A program made the position numbers and the translations under genes. The notes beneath the pieces were generated by a model. The model was given only the letters and a program-made list of their open reading frames with translations, searched no databases and was not told the origin of the DNA. Positions 35,352 through 45,472 of a DNA stretch of 64,000 nt are shown here, one piece after another (within the stretch, counting starts at the first letter, position 1; every line of letters starts with the position of its first letter). The stretch is from Bacteroidetes bacterium HGW-Bacteroidetes-5 (GTDB lineage: Bacteria; Bacteroidota; Bacteroidia; Bacteroidales; UBA932): assembly GCA_002842515.1 (NCBI GenBank), contig PHDC01000001.1, forward strand, positions 1 to 64,000, given 5' to 3'.

Positions 35352-36166
35352 AAAGTGCTACAAGAGAAGAGAGTATAAAATTCATAAGTCTTTCCAGCGG
35401 AAGCAGCGGTAACAGTTACTTTATAGGAAACAGTGAGGTCGCAATATTAATAGATGCAGGTATTAGTACTAAAAATATAAGAAAGAGACTTTCCGACCAC
35501 TTTGTTAATATTGAATCACTTGATCTGGTTCTTTTAACACACGACCATTATGACCATATAAAGCACCTTACAGCACTAACTCTTCGGTACAATAAACCGG
35601 TCTATGGCACAGAGATTCTTTTGCATTCTCTTGAAAATCATCATCATACAAAAGATAAACTCTCAGGATATAAGAAGATCCTCGAAAAGGAGATTCCATT
35701 TGTATTTAAAGGAGTATCAATTACAGCTTTTGATGTTCCTCACGATGCAACTGACTCTCTTGGATACCATATTGACTTTCTTGGAGAGCGATTTACACTA
35801 ATAACAGATTTGGGAAGAGTGACAAAAAGAGTTGTAGATTATTGTAAAATATCCCACAATATAATTATTGAGTCCAACTACGATAGATCTATGCTTGAGG
35901 GAGGAGGTTATTCCAAAAGCTTAATTGACAGAATAAGAGGTGGAAGAGGGCACCTCAGCAATGACGAGACTTCAGATGCTATTAAAGAATTTTATCACCC
36001 TGGTATAAAGAACATTTTCCTTTGCCATTTAAGCGATAACAACAACACCCCGGAACTTGCTTATGAGAGCTCTTTAAAGTCTCTTAGCGAGATCGGGGTG
36101 ATTGTAGGAAGCGATTTAGAACTTCATTGTCTTCCCAGAAAGGAGCATAAATGCTACTTGGTCTGA
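35345..36166 (+). CDS. MBL-fold metallo-hydrolase (YycJ/WalJ-like)
   Basis: 273 residues. The metallo-beta-lactamase motif THDHYDHIKHL, then DVPHDATDSLGYHI and a distal metal His in NIFLCHLSDNNNTPE are present. Length and the opening SLSSGSSGNSYFIG match the YycJ/WalJ family, linked in other bacteria to exonuclease activity and cell-wall/DNA-repair coordination. The link to the salvage operon may be only positional. Its 3' end overlaps that of the convergent M14 peptidase gene by 13 bases. Confidence 0.85.
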   Translation: MLKSATREESIKFISLSSGSSGNSYFIGNSEVAILIDAGISTKNIRKRLSDHFVNIESLDLVLLTHDHYDHIKHLTALTLRYNKPVYGTEILLHSLENHHHTKDKLSGYKKILEKEIPFVFKGVSITAFDVPHDATDSLGYHIDFLGERFTLITDLGRVTKRVVDYCKISHNIIIESNYDRSMLEGGGYSKSLIDRIRGGRGHLSNDETSDAIKEFYHPGIKNIFLCHLSDNNNTPELAYESSLKSLSEIGVIVGSDLELHCLPRKEHKCYLV

Positions 36167-38658
36167 ATCTTAGAAGACGGTATTAGATCTCTAAAAAACA
36201 GAGAGTTAATAAATAATCTTGAGCCTCCGTACCAGTAACCTCGGAAATTAGGAGTATCGCAGAAGTAGATTGCTCCGTTTCCGACGAGCACTGCCGGCAT
36301 ACCTTTAACTGCCTCAATGGTTGGAACCGGCATATATCCGCTCTCCAAAGGATTGTCGGCATATTTTGCAACTATTGAGCCAGGAGTCACACTCTCGGAG
36401 ATAACCGATCTGCCCCTTTTAAAAAGAAACAGTTCATTTGATGCTACTCCATAGAGTATTGGGGACTCTTTTGAAAAAGTTGTCTTTAGAATTACTCCGT
36501 TTATATTTCCAACACCAACAGATCTCTCTTTAATATCTGCTATCCCAATTTCATTAAGTGTTTGGAAAGATTGGTCTATTGCAATTATTGTATTTGACTG
36601 GAATGAACTCCAAATTTTTAATTTCTCATTTACCTCTTTAGGAAGCCTGTAATTACCACTTAAAACAATTGTGTTGTATTGATTTAGATCAATTTCTGAA
36701 AGTAAAGAAGCGTCAATAATTGAAGCAGGAATTGAATATTTTTGGTCCAGAAGATGCCATAACTCACCGATTGTGCCGTAGGATGCACCTCTGCCTACTA
36801 TTAGAGCTATCTTTGGAATAGAGACTCTTTTAAAATGAGCGCTTCCCAGATCAAACTCTACTCCAAAGCTGCTAGTAGCTGAGTAGAATTCTGTTTCGCT
36901 CTCCTGAGAGTGTTGTAATACGACTTTATGAAGCTCTGTTTCACTTAATTGTTGACCCCTAACCGGAACCATAACAGTACCTGCCGAGAGTGACACTAGT
37001 TTATCTCCTATGTTTATTCCGAAAGATTTATCTCCAACTCTTACTGCAACTCCACGGTTAAGAAGGTCATAAAGAATTTTGTATGAGTAGATATCGCTCA
37101 ATTCAAAAAGGTATGCCAGTTTACTTAAAGGCAGCTCCTTTCTTACTCTCTCTCTAACCTTTACAACCTTTTTACCAACTAAACCTTCAGTTGATAAAAG
37201 CTCTTCATAATTAAGATTCATTGCCAGAGGAAGTGTCCAGGCAGAGACATCATAAAAAGTGGTGTCAATATAACTTGTCATCTTATCAAAAAGTGTTCGG
37301 ATCAATCTGTACTCTCTCTGATAGAGAGGTAGTATGTAGCTGTTTTTTGAAGAGAAACTCTTGCCCTTGATGGTTATATCTCTGCTAAGCTCATAAAGAT
37401 TGATTGAGTGGGCTGCAAGAATACTATTAAGCTCTTTAACCAGCGAAATATTTGAATCGGATGAAATAACATACCCTTTTATTGTCCCTTTTCTTGCCAT
37501 ATCTTGTGACTCTCTGTATGAGTCGGCTTTGAATCTGTTGAGCTCCTCTCTTTTGTCAATTCCTGCATTTATTGCGGAGTATGTGCATAGAGCCTGATAT
37601 CTTATAATGTCGGGAAATTTTAACAACACACCATTTCTTAACTGAATGTGTCCTCTTGAACTTGGCTGTTCATAGAGTATTCCGATTGCACCAAGCATAT
37701 CGGGGTAGGATGCTCCTTTGCCCGTATAAAAGTTATCATATCCCTCTTTTGTGAAAAATAGTACTCCATCTTCGTTCATCGCTTTAGCGTGATATAGTGA
37801 AATATCCTCGGTCAGTTTGCGGTTAAGTTCGGGTGCAAGTGGGTTTGTGCTATTCTTAATCCCCGGAGAAAAATAAGTTCCGTTTGTGCTCCCCTGTTCG
37901 TGATAGTCATTTACCAGAGTAGGGTGCCAATTCATAAAGATCTCTAGCCTGTGTCTAGTTTCAGGGTGTTGTACCGGAAGCCAGTCTCTGTTTAGATCAA
38001 ACCAGTAGTGGTTACTTCTTCCGCTGGGAGAGGGCTCACGAAACTCCCTTGAGAACGGATCCAGAACATTTGAGTAGCTTCTGGCGGAGTTAACCCAGTT
38101 TGCAAATCTGTTAATCCCATCCGGGTTTTGAGCCGGTTGGATTATTATAACAGAATTGTTTAAAATTCTATCAACTTCTGACCCTTGTGCTGCCGCAAGA
38201 TAGTATGCAACAGCCATTGATGCGTTCACTCCACTTGCCTCGTTTCCGTGAACGCTATAGCCAAACCACATAACAATAGGCATCTCTTTAACCGGAAGAG
38301 AGGAGGATTTTGACGGATCTGTTAACATAATTTGCCTCTCCCGGATTTTATCCAGGTTTTTTTGATTTTCTTCTGAGGTAATAATCAGAAAAATAAGAGG
38401 CCTCCCTTCGTAAGATGTTCCAATCTCCTGAGAGATGACCCTGTCTGAGCTTTTCGAGAGTACTCTCATATATGAAATAAGCAAATCGTGACTTATATGG
38501 TGTTCACCGATTTCAAAACCCAAAAACTCTTTTGGAGATGGAACCGCCGGGTTGAGAGTGTAATCTCCCTGAGGAATGTAGTAATTAATTCCTTGTGCAT
38601 TTAAAGCTGCCACAAAAAGGGTGAGGAGTGCTGTCAGAAAATATTTTTTTACAGTCAT
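36154..38658 (-). CDS. M14-family zinc carboxypeptidase, secreted
   Basis: 834 residues with a signal peptide (LNAQ, about 1-22). Zinc ligands His137 and Glu140 (HGNEASG) and a third His in NDYHEQGS are those of M14 carboxypeptidases; RDWLP lies in between. The catalytic domain covers about 55-370. The rest, about 460 residues, is an extension common to large Bacteroidota M14 proteins, including a glutamine-amidotransferase-like region near 610-740 (IALIVGRGASYGTIGELWHLL). It acts outside the cytoplasm on peptide C-termini or peptidoglycan peptides. Last gene of a minus-strand unit starting with the cyclophilin. Confidence 0.85.
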   Translation of the reverse strand: MTVKKYFLTALLTLFVAALNAQGINYYIPQGDYTLNPAVPSPKEFLGFEIGEHHISHDLLISYMRVLSKSSDRVISQEIGTSYEGRPLIFLIITSEENQKNLDKIRERQIMLTDPSKSSSLPVKEMPIVMWFGYSVHGNEASGVNASMAVAYYLAAAQGSEVDRILNNSVIIIQPAQNPDGINRFANWVNSARSYSNVLDPFSREFREPSPSGRSNHYWFDLNRDWLPVQHPETRHRLEIFMNWHPTLVNDYHEQGSTNGTYFSPGIKNSTNPLAPELNRKLTEDISLYHAKAMNEDGVLFFTKEGYDNFYTGKGASYPDMLGAIGILYEQPSSRGHIQLRNGVLLKFPDIIRYQALCTYSAINAGIDKREELNRFKADSYRESQDMARKGTIKGYVISSDSNISLVKELNSILAAHSINLYELSRDITIKGKSFSSKNSYILPLYQREYRLIRTLFDKMTSYIDTTFYDVSAWTLPLAMNLNYEELLSTEGLVGKKVVKVRERVRKELPLSKLAYLFELSDIYSYKILYDLLNRGVAVRVGDKSFGINIGDKLVSLSAGTVMVPVRGQQLSETELHKVVLQHSQESETEFYSATSSFGVEFDLGSAHFKRVSIPKIALIVGRGASYGTIGELWHLLDQKYSIPASIIDASLLSEIDLNQYNTIVLSGNYRLPKEVNEKLKIWSSFQSNTIIAIDQSFQTLNEIGIADIKERSVGVGNINGVILKTTFSKESPILYGVASNELFLFKRGRSVISESVTPGSIVAKYADNPLESGYMPVPTIEAVKGMPAVLVGNGAIYFCDTPNFRGYWYGGSRLFINSLFFRDLIPSSKIQTK

Positions 38659-38688
38659 AGATCTGTTTTTAGTAATAATTAAAATAAA

Positions 38689-40359
38689 TTATTCGACAAA
38701 TTGTAAAGCGTAATACTTTGCAGTCAGTCTCTCTCCGGTTGCCCTCTCAATCATATCATTCCACTTGTAGGTCATTCCCGGAGCAAATATATTTTTACTC
38801 ATCCAGGTGCCCACCGATTGATTATTAATATAGCACTCATCTTTATAGTTACCGGATTTTGTGATATTATTCACAATATAGTAGTGCATTTGAGATGCTA
38901 AAAGTTCTCCCAACTGGTAATTATGGTAGTAACACGGATATAGTGCAATATGAATTTTAGTTGCCCAGTCCGGCTCATCTCTACCTTGTGGTTTAGTGAG
39001 CATTTGGTACTCTTGTACAAGACTCCACCAAAGATCATTCAGATTTTGATCTGGATTTGCATACATAGATTTTTCGAAACGGTAGACAACCTGAACCCAG
39101 CGACTGAATACAAGTTGTTGAAGTCTAAGAGATCTCCGGCAATCTTCTGCAATTTTTTCTGTTTCCTCTTCTGATATGTTAAGCATTTGTTTCATCCACT
39201 GAGGATTTCTGGAGAGTCGTCCGAAAATCATTGCTACAGCTTCGGTTGTGAAGGAGTGAGCAGCGTTTCTTAAAAAATAGGGATTCTCGGGGATATCGTG
39301 ACCCTGAGAGTATACGGCGTGGCCAAACTCGTGAAGCATTGTACCCATCCACTGCTCATTATCGCTGATATTGCAAAGAACCCTAATATCTCCTTCTGAG
39401 TCAATATCTGTGCAGTAGGCGTGCTGGTTCTTCTTTGGCTTCTCATAAAGATCGCTGTTAGCCATAATATTATCTACATCTAGCCCGATACCTTTATAAA
39501 ATGTTGAGGTGAGTGTCTCAAGGTTTTGACCTTTATAGTACTTGTCTAAATCGACAGGATACAATTGCGGTGACTCCTGAAAGAATCTACCCTGAAAGTG
39601 CCACGGCATCAATTTATCCTCTTCAACTTTATAGATTTTTGAAAAAAGAGTGTTCATCTCTTTTTTAAGGGCTGCAAATGAGTCTCTTGTAAGTGAGTCC
39701 AACTCGTCAAACAGGGCGGAGATATCGTCGGGATTCTGACCAGATAGCTCCAGGCTCATTGTGTGAAAATTATCAAATCCCAAAGATTTAGCAACGGAGT
39801 TTCTTAGTTTAATCAGTTCAATAACATCATCTGCTACAAAAGGTCCGATTTTTTTATGGGCACTCCAGGCCTCTTCAAGATCTTTGTTGTTTCGTGAACT
39901 TTTTAATATTTTTTCTATTTCATTATCAGATATTTCACGCTCTTTATAGAGAGCCCGGAAAGAGGCATACTTTTGCTCCAGCAGGGCAGATCTATTAATA
40001 ATATCATTCAGCACGGAGGTATCTGCCTGATTGCTTAAAAAGTTATTATAAAGAATTTCGAGCTCTCTTTTGAGGATTGGATCCTCAATGTTATCCCTCT
40101 CTTTAATAGATTTGAGAGTGGCAAAAGTGGCTGGATCTGAATAGATTGATGTAATCTTCATGCTATTTTGAGAATAAATCTCAAAGTAGCCGGATTCACC
40201 GGTTATTGTACCATTCCAGTAAGCTGTTGCAGCCTCTTTGCTAAGAGGCCTGATTGCATTTTCAATGTTATTAACTATCTCCTTTAGCTTCATATCGTCA
40301 CTTTTTGAGCAAGCAGCTATTATAATAAAAGCCGCAATTGCAAAGATTGTTTTTTTCAT
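38689..40359 (-). CDS. Gluzincin peptidase lipoprotein, M2 (ACE)-like
   Basis: 556 residues with a lipobox (IAACSKS, Cys17), so lipid-anchored. Zinc site HEFGH at 343-347 and third ligand Glu373 in SFTTEAVAM. Surrounding patterns (DIRVLCN, MGTMLHEFGHAVY, LQQLVFSRWVQVVYRFE) resemble bacterial peptidyl-dipeptidase A (M2) more than M3 oligopeptidases, although both share this fold. It would remove C-terminal dipeptides from peptides in the envelope. It sits 17 bases after the cyclophilin stop and 30 bases before the M14 gene. M2 versus M3 placement is uncertain. Confidence 0.75.
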   Translation of the reverse strand: MKKTIFAIAAFIIIAACSKSDDMKLKEIVNNIENAIRPLSKEAATAYWNGTITGESGYFEIYSQNSMKITSIYSDPATFATLKSIKERDNIEDPILKRELEILYNNFLSNQADTSVLNDIINRSALLEQKYASFRALYKEREISDNEIEKILKSSRNNKDLEEAWSAHKKIGPFVADDVIELIKLRNSVAKSLGFDNFHTMSLELSGQNPDDISALFDELDSLTRDSFAALKKEMNTLFSKIYKVEEDKLMPWHFQGRFFQESPQLYPVDLDKYYKGQNLETLTSTFYKGIGLDVDNIMANSDLYEKPKKNQHAYCTDIDSEGDIRVLCNISDNEQWMGTMLHEFGHAVYSQGHDIPENPYFLRNAAHSFTTEAVAMIFGRLSRNPQWMKQMLNISEEETEKIAEDCRRSLRLQQLVFSRWVQVVYRFEKSMYANPDQNLNDLWWSLVQEYQMLTKPQGRDEPDWATKIHIALYPCYYHNYQLGELLASQMHYYIVNNITKSGNYKDECYINNQSVGTWMSKNIFAPGMTYKWNDMIERATGERLTAKYYALQFVE

Positions 40360-40376
40360 AGTTTTAGTTGAATTAC

Positions 40377-41150
40377 TTAGTTTGACTCTTCTGTTTTTAA
40401 TTTCCGTGATTTAGTAACCTTTGTGGAGATAATGTAGATATCCTCCAGCGGGCGATCATTGGAGTCTGTCTTTGTAACTGATATCTTTTCAACAACATCT
40501 GCACCTTGTACCAGCTCTCCAAATACGGTGTACTGAGTGTCCAGGTGCGGAGTTCCCCCCTTTGTTTTATATATCTCTCTCCATTTTGGCGGAATTGTAT
40601 GGATATCGGTAATTTTATTAGCTGCATTTCTACTGTTTATTCTATCTTCACTAGCTTTAAGCGCCTGTTCATCAAATACTTTACCTTTAACTATGTAGAA
40701 TTGTGACCCGCCGGACTCTCTCTTTGGGTTTACGTTGTCGCCCTCTCTGGCTGCTGCAAGAACTCCTTTTTTATGATAGATACCGGGAATAATTTCGGCA
40801 GGAATGTTATATCCCGGACCCCCATCTCCGTAAAGTTTGCCCTTCTCTTTAGCTTTTGAGTCCGGATCTCCACTCTGGATCATAAAGTTATCAATTACCC
40901 GGTGAAAGAGTACTCCATTGTAAAAGCCATTTTTTGCAAGCTTTACAAAATTATCCCTGTGTAAAGGGGTCTCATTATAGAGACGCAGTGTAATATCTCC
41001 GGCTGTCGTTTTCAATATTACATAGTAATAGGACTCTCTTTTTGCCTGTAAATCATTGACAAATAAGAGAGAAAAGAGAACTAGCGTAAGAGAAACGGAG
41101 AAAAAAATCAATTTAGATTTAGTGAGATTAGAAGTTTTTGTATTTTTCAT
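40377..41150 (-). CDS. Cyclophilin-type peptidyl-prolyl isomerase, envelope-anchored
   Basis: 257 residues. A long hydrophobic segment at about 13-32, followed by QAK, serves as signal or anchor. The cyclophilin domain starts near residue 43; FHRVIDNFMIQSGDP carries the catalytic Arg and Phe. A roughly 60-residue insertion (about 150-205, lysine-rich) interrupts the core, as in other Bacteroidota cyclophilins. It speeds folding of exported proteins in the periplasm. First gene of the unit with two envelope peptidases. Confidence 0.9.
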   Translation of the reverse strand: MKNTKTSNLTKSKLIFFSVSLTLVLFSLLFVNDLQAKRESYYYVILKTTAGDITLRLYNETPLHRDNFVKLAKNGFYNGVLFHRVIDNFMIQSGDPDSKAKEKGKLYGDGGPGYNIPAEIIPGIYHKKGVLAAAREGDNVNPKRESGGSQFYIVKGKVFDEQALKASEDRINSRNAANKITDIHTIPPKWREIYKTKGGTPHLDTQYTVFGELVQGADVVEKISVTKTDSNDRPLEDIYIISTKVTKSRKLKTEESN

Positions 41151-41169
41151 TTTCCCGATATTTAGTAAA

Positions 41170-41177
41170 CAAATTTA
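41170..41177 (-). promoter_or_regulatory. -7 box of the cyclophilin/peptidase unit
   Basis: TAAATTTG on the minus strand, TAnnTTTG, 19 bases before ATG at 41150 and immediately after the pckA terminator. Confidence 0.5.
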
Positions 41178-41181
41178 AAAT

Positions 41182-41217
41182 AAAAAAGCGGGTGGCCAAT
41201 ACTTTTAGGCCACCCGC
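41182..41217 (-). terminator. Terminator of pckA
   Basis: A perfect 10-bp GC-rich stem (41208-41217 with 41188-41197, loop of 10) is followed on the minus strand by six T and ATTTT. Confidence 0.92.
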
Positions 41218-41244
41218 ATATTTTAATTTCTTATACAACCTCAG

Positions 41245-42837
41245 TTAGAGTTGAGGACCACTGGAGACAAGTGCCAAAGCATCTTCGTTGTCGCAGTATT
41301 GCTCAAAGTTCTTAATATATTTAAGAGCCAGTGATTTTGCCTTCTCTTCCCACTCTCCTCTGTTTTTGTATGTATCTCTTGGATCCAGAATTCCCTCTGA
41401 AACATTTTGTAACTTCTCGGGAACCGTAAGGTTCAGGATTGGGATAGTATGTTTGGGAGCATTCTCAATTGATCCGTCAATTATAGAGTCAATAATTGCC
41501 CGGGTATCTTTAATAGAGATTCTTTTTCCCGTTCCGTTCCATCCTGTGTTGACAAGATATGCAGATGCGCCGTGTTCTGACATTTTTTTTGCCAGTTGCT
41601 TGGCATAAACGGTAGGATGAAGCGAAAGAAATGCCTCTCCAAATGCAGGAGAGAATGATGGAACAGGTTCTGTGATACCTCTTTCTGTACCCGCGAGTTT
41701 AGAGGTATAACCACATAAGAAGTGATACTGAGCCTGCTTTTCGTCAAGTATAGATACAGGAGGAAGCACTCCGAAGGCGTCTGCAGATAGGTAAATAACC
41801 TTTTTTGCGTGCCCGGCCTTAGATGGAAGCACTATTTTGTTTATGTGATAAATAGGGTATGAAACTCTGGTGTTTTCCGTAACAGATATGTCGGTGAAAT
41901 CTATAGAACCATCCTCTTTAACAGTTACATTCTCCAGAAGAGCGTCTCTCTTGATCGCTCTCCAAATGTCCGGTTCGTTCTCTTCGCTGAGGTTAACGGT
42001 TTTTGCGTAACAACCTCCTTCGTGATTAAAGACACCTTCGTCGTCCCATCCGTGCTCATCATCTCCTATAAGATATCTTTTAGGATCTGCCGAGAGGGTT
42101 GTTTTTCCTGTACCGGAGAGACCGAAGAATATTGCAACATCTCCCTTTTTCCCTACATTAGCAGAGCAGTGCATTGATGCAACACCTTTGAGGGGAAGAT
42201 AGTAGTTCATCATTGAGAATATCCCCTTTTTCATCTCGCCTCCGTACCAGGAGCCTCCAACAATCTGAATCCTCTCTGTTAGATTAAAGAGAACAAAAAC
42301 CTCTGAGTGTAAATTATGCTCCTTCCATTTTGGATTTGTTGTTTTCGAACCGTTAATGGAGACAAAATCCGGTTCCCCGTAATTTTCCAGCTCCCATTTT
42401 GACGGGCGGATAAACATATTTGTAACGAAGTGTGCCTGCCAGGCAACCTCCATTATGAATCTAACTTTGAGTCTGGTATTCTCATTGGTTCCACAAAAAG
42501 TATCAACCACATAAAGTGTTTCCTTATTTGAAAGCTGATTTTGAACCAACCCCATACAATCACTCCAAACACTCTCTGTTACCGGTTTGTTAATGTTACC
42601 GTCCCACCAGATTGTATTTTCTGTTGTTGCGTCTTTAAGAATGTAGCGATCTTTAGGAGAGCGGCCTGTGAATACTCCGGTCATAACAGCAACAGCACCT
42701 GTATTTGTTACAATACCTTTTTCGAAACCTTCGTTTTTCTGTGATGTCTCTGCTCTGAAAAGCTCTTCGTAGGTGGGGTTATAAACTATCTTTCCCACGT
42801 TTTGGATACCATACCTGGATAAATCGATAAGTGACAT
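41245..42837 (-). CDS. pckA: Phosphoenolpyruvate carboxykinase (ATP)
   Basis: 530 residues from ATG at 42837 ([11 protein letters not shown]), the normal length of ATP-dependent PEPCK; a longer in-frame extension of 21 codons is hydrophobic and unlike the family. Motifs: P-loop [13 protein letters not shown], metal site [25 protein letters not shown], and GRSPKDRYI near the N-terminus. It interconverts oxaloacetate plus ATP and PEP plus CO2. In anaerobic Bacteroidales it often works toward oxaloacetate, fixing CO2 for succinate formation and gaining ATP. Single-gene unit with its own terminator. Confidence 0.97.
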   Translation of the reverse strand: MSLIDLSRYGIQNVGKIVYNPTYEELFRAETSQKNEGFEKGIVTNTGAVAVMTGVFTGRSPKDRYILKDATTENTIWWDGNINKPVTESVWSDCMGLVQNQLSNKETLYVVDTFCGTNENTRLKVRFIMEVAWQAHFVTNMFIRPSKWELENYGEPDFVSINGSKTTNPKWKEHNLHSEVFVLFNLTERIQIVGGSWYGGEMKKGIFSMMNYYLPLKGVASMHCSANVGKKGDVAIFFGLSGTGKTTLSADPKRYLIGDDEHGWDDEGVFNHEGGCYAKTVNLSEENEPDIWRAIKRDALLENVTVKEDGSIDFTDISVTENTRVSYPIYHINKIVLPSKAGHAKKVIYLSADAFGVLPPVSILDEKQAQYHFLCGYTSKLAGTERGITEPVPSFSPAFGEAFLSLHPTVYAKQLAKKMSEHGASAYLVNTGWNGTGKRISIKDTRAIIDSIIDGSIENAPKHTIPILNLTVPEKLQNVSEGILDPRDTYKNRGEWEEKAKSLALKYIKNFEQYCDNEDALALVSSGPQL

Positions 42838-42931
42838 AAATTGATAATTAAAATAAAGCGGATTATAAATATTTGAAAGCGTAAATACGAATATAGTCAA
42901 TAATCTTTATTCAAAACATTTATTTTATGAC

Positions 42932-42939
42932 TATTTTTG
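42932..42939 (+). promoter_or_regulatory. -7 box of recQ
   Basis: TATTTTTG (TAnnTTTG), 16 bases before ATG at 42956. Confidence 0.5.
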
Positions 42940-42955
42940 TTTAAAATGGATTTAT

Positions 42956-44866
42956 ATGGATTCCCCGCTGGATATTTTAAAAAAATATTGGTCCTTTGAA
43001 AGCTTTAGACCACTTCAGGAGGATATCATAAATTCTGTTCTTGAGAACAGAGATACGCTTGCTCTACTTCCCACCGGGGGAGGGAAATCTCTCTGTTTTC
43101 AGATTCCTGCACTTATAAAAGATGGGATATGTATTGTTATCTCACCTCTTATAGCACTGATGAAAGATCAGGTGGAGAATTTAAGATCCAGGGGAATTAA
43201 GGCACTGTCAGTTCACTCAGGAATGACTGCAAATGAGGTAGATGCAGCACTGGATAATGCAATCTTCGGGAATTATAAGTTCCTCTATCTATCACCGGAG
43301 AGAGCAAGAACGGAGATATTCAGAGTGAGGGCCGCAAAGATGAACATCTCCTTCATTGTGGTTGATGAGGCGCACTGTATATCCCAATGGGGTTACGATT
43401 TCAGACCGGAGTATCTCCTTATAAAGGAGATACTTGAGGTAACCGGGCCACTTCCCATAATTGCCCTCACAGCAACCGCAACTACAGAAGTTGCAAAAGA
43501 CATTATGGATAAGCTCGCCTTTAGAGAGCCTAACCTTATCAAGGGGAGATTTGAAAGAGACAATCTCTCATATGTTGTAAGACATAGTGAAGATAAAAAC
43601 GGACAATTGTTGAAAATTATAAGGTCGGTAAAGGGATCCTCAATTGTGTACGTAAGGGAGAGAAGACGAGCAGAGGAGGTCTCCGCCTTTCTAAGATCTC
43701 AGGGTATCTCTGCAGATTCATACCACGCCGGGTTCTCTTCAAAACTCAGAACAAGCAAACAGGATGAGTGGCATAGCGGCATTACATCTGTTATTGTCTC
43801 TACAAACGCCTTTGGAATGGGAATTGATAAGGGAGATGTCAGGTTTGTGTGCCACTTTGATATTCCGGAATCTATTGAGGCATATTTTCAGGAGGCAGGC
43901 AGAGCGGGAAGGGATGGCAATAGATCATATGCGGTTCTTCTGTGGAACAGCAACGACATTAGAAGACTCAGACAGATTGCCTCTATTACCTTCCCCGAGA
44001 TAGATTTTATTAAGGAGATATACCAGAAATTATATAGATATTTTAACTATTCTTATGGTTCTGGCAAAGGAGAATCGGTGAGATTCAATCTGCTTGAGTT
44101 TGCATCTAAATACAAAATACACACTTCAACCATATATTACGCTATAAAATATCTTGAAAGCTGTGGATATGTCAAACTTACAGAAGAGCTGGACAATCCT
44201 TCAAGAATTATGTTCCTTGTAAACAGAGATGAACTCTATGCCATTCAGCTTAAGAATGAATCTCTGGACTCATTTATAAAATCGCTTTTAAGACTATATG
44301 AGGGTCTCTTCTCGGGATACCTCTCGATTGATGAGGAGTATATTGCTCGGGTGACCAGAAACAGCAGAGCAGCTGTTGTCTCAATGCTAATTAAGTTATC
44401 AAGAATGGGTGTGATTGGCTATATTCCGGGAGCCAGATCTCCTCTTCTTATTTTCCTGGAGGAGAGACTTGAGGAGAAGGGGTTGTATATATCAGAAAAT
44501 GAGTATAATAAAAGAAAAGATTCGTTTGTAAAGAGAACTGAGGCGGTTATTGAGTATGTAAACGAGGAGACTATATGCCGTTCACGCTACCTTACCTCAT
44601 ATTTTGGACAGAGTGAGGGTTCAGATTGTGGTATTTGCGATATTTGTATAGGAAAAAGAAGATTGAGGGAGGGGAAATATTATCTTCAGGAGATTGAGAG
44701 AAGGCTCATTGAGATCTTGATGGAGTCATCCAGAACGATGGAAGAGATATCCTCAATGATTGAAGATGAGAGCGGCTGTTATCTGGATATCCTAAGGGAG
44801 ATGGCAGACAGGGGAGGGGTGAAGGTTGACGGTGAGAAGATTATTCTGGTCAAAGGGATAAAATAA
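42956..44866 (+). CDS. recQ: RecQ-family ATP-dependent DNA helicase
   Basis: 636 residues. Walker A PTGGGKS (about 39-45), DEAH box VVDEAHC, SF2 motif V/VI (NAFGMGIDKGDVRFVCH and QEAGRAGRDGN), and a zinc-binding RQC cysteine set (CRSRYLTSYFG then CGICDIC). The C-terminus stops shortly after, so there is no HRDC domain, a shorter form than E. coli RecQ in that respect. It unwinds 3'-tailed DNA in recombination repair. Its 3' end overlaps the convergent maf gene by 17 bases. Confidence 0.94.
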   Translation: MDSPLDILKKYWSFESFRPLQEDIINSVLENRDTLALLPTGGGKSLCFQIPALIKDGICIVISPLIALMKDQVENLRSRGIKALSVHSGMTANEVDAALDNAIFGNYKFLYLSPERARTEIFRVRAAKMNISFIVVDEAHCISQWGYDFRPEYLLIKEILEVTGPLPIIALTATATTEVAKDIMDKLAFREPNLIKGRFERDNLSYVVRHSEDKNGQLLKIIRSVKGSSIVYVRERRRAEEVSAFLRSQGISADSYHAGFSSKLRTSKQDEWHSGITSVIVSTNAFGMGIDKGDVRFVCHFDIPESIEAYFQEAGRAGRDGNRSYAVLLWNSNDIRRLRQIASITFPEIDFIKEIYQKLYRYFNYSYGSGKGESVRFNLLEFASKYKIHTSTIYYAIKYLESCGYVKLTEELDNPSRIMFLVNRDELYAIQLKNESLDSFIKSLLRLYEGLFSGYLSIDEEYIARVTRNSRAAVVSMLIKLSRMGVIGYIPGARSPLLIFLEERLEEKGLYISENEYNKRKDSFVKRTEAVIEYVNEETICRSRYLTSYFGQSEGSDCGICDICIGKRRLREGKYYLQEIERRLIEILMESSRTMEEISSMIEDESGCYLDILREMADRGGVKVDGEKIILVKGIK

Positions 44867-45452
44867 AGGCGCACAGAGTGTCACTCAATTTTTGTATCGG
44901 TAGCCCCATAACATTAAAGTAGGACCCCTCTATTTTGTAAATAGCTGTGAATCCTATCCACTCCTGCACTCCGTATGCTCCGGCTTTATCGTACGGAAAG
45001 TAGTTATCTACATAAAATTCTATCTCTCTATCCGATATCTCCCTGAAATAGACTGTTGTCTCAGAGCTGAAACTCTCTGTTTTCTCAATGCTCCGAAGTG
45101 TAACCCCGGTAACAACTTTATGCGCCTTACAGGAGAGCATCCTCAACATTTTACAGGCCTCATCACGATCTTTTGGTTTACCCAATATGAGATTTTCACA
45201 AATAACAAGAGTGTCTGCAGTTATGAGAATCTCTTTAGGATCAAGTTCTCTTCCAAAAGAGAGAGATTTTCTCAAAGACAGAATAGCAGGAACATCAAAA
45301 GGGTGAGTACTTTCACTATACTCTTCGTCTGTTTCGGAGTTTATTTCGACAGTGAAGGGAATTCCCAGACCCAAGATCAGCTCGCTTCTTCTGGGAGAGG
45401 CAGATGCGAGTGTAATTTTATAATCCTTGACTAAATCGATTAGTAATTTCAT
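44850..45452 (-). CDS. maf: Maf-family nucleotide pyrophosphatase
   Basis: 200 residues from ATG at 45452 (MKLLIDLVKDYK). Signature LASASPRRSELI near the N-terminus, then the conserved SLRKS lysine, TADTLV and KPKDRDEA. It hydrolyses non-canonical dTTP/UTP-like nucleotides and can affect septum formation. I reject an 18-codon upstream extension because it would run into the preceding kdsC region and lacks family similarity. It follows kdsC by 20 bases; kdsC, DUF2520 and maf are commonly clustered in the phylum. Confidence 0.93.
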   Translation of the reverse strand: MKLLIDLVKDYKITLASASPRRSELILGLGIPFTVEINSETDEEYSESTHPFDVPAILSLRKSLSFGRELDPKEILITADTLVICENLILGKPKDRDEACKMLRMLSCKAHKVVTGVTLRSIEKTESFSSETTVYFREISDREIEFYVDNYFPYDKAGAYGVQEWIGFTAIYKIEGSYFNVMGLPIQKLSDTLCAFILSL

Positions 45453-45472
45453 ATCTTTTGCTGAAAGAAAAA

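Noticed and set aside
42838..42900. A 21-codon hydrophobic N-terminal extension of PEP carboxykinase that looks like a signal peptide.
   Set aside because: The enzyme is cytoplasmic and the standard N-terminus begins at 42837; the extension is AT-rich non-coding sequence.
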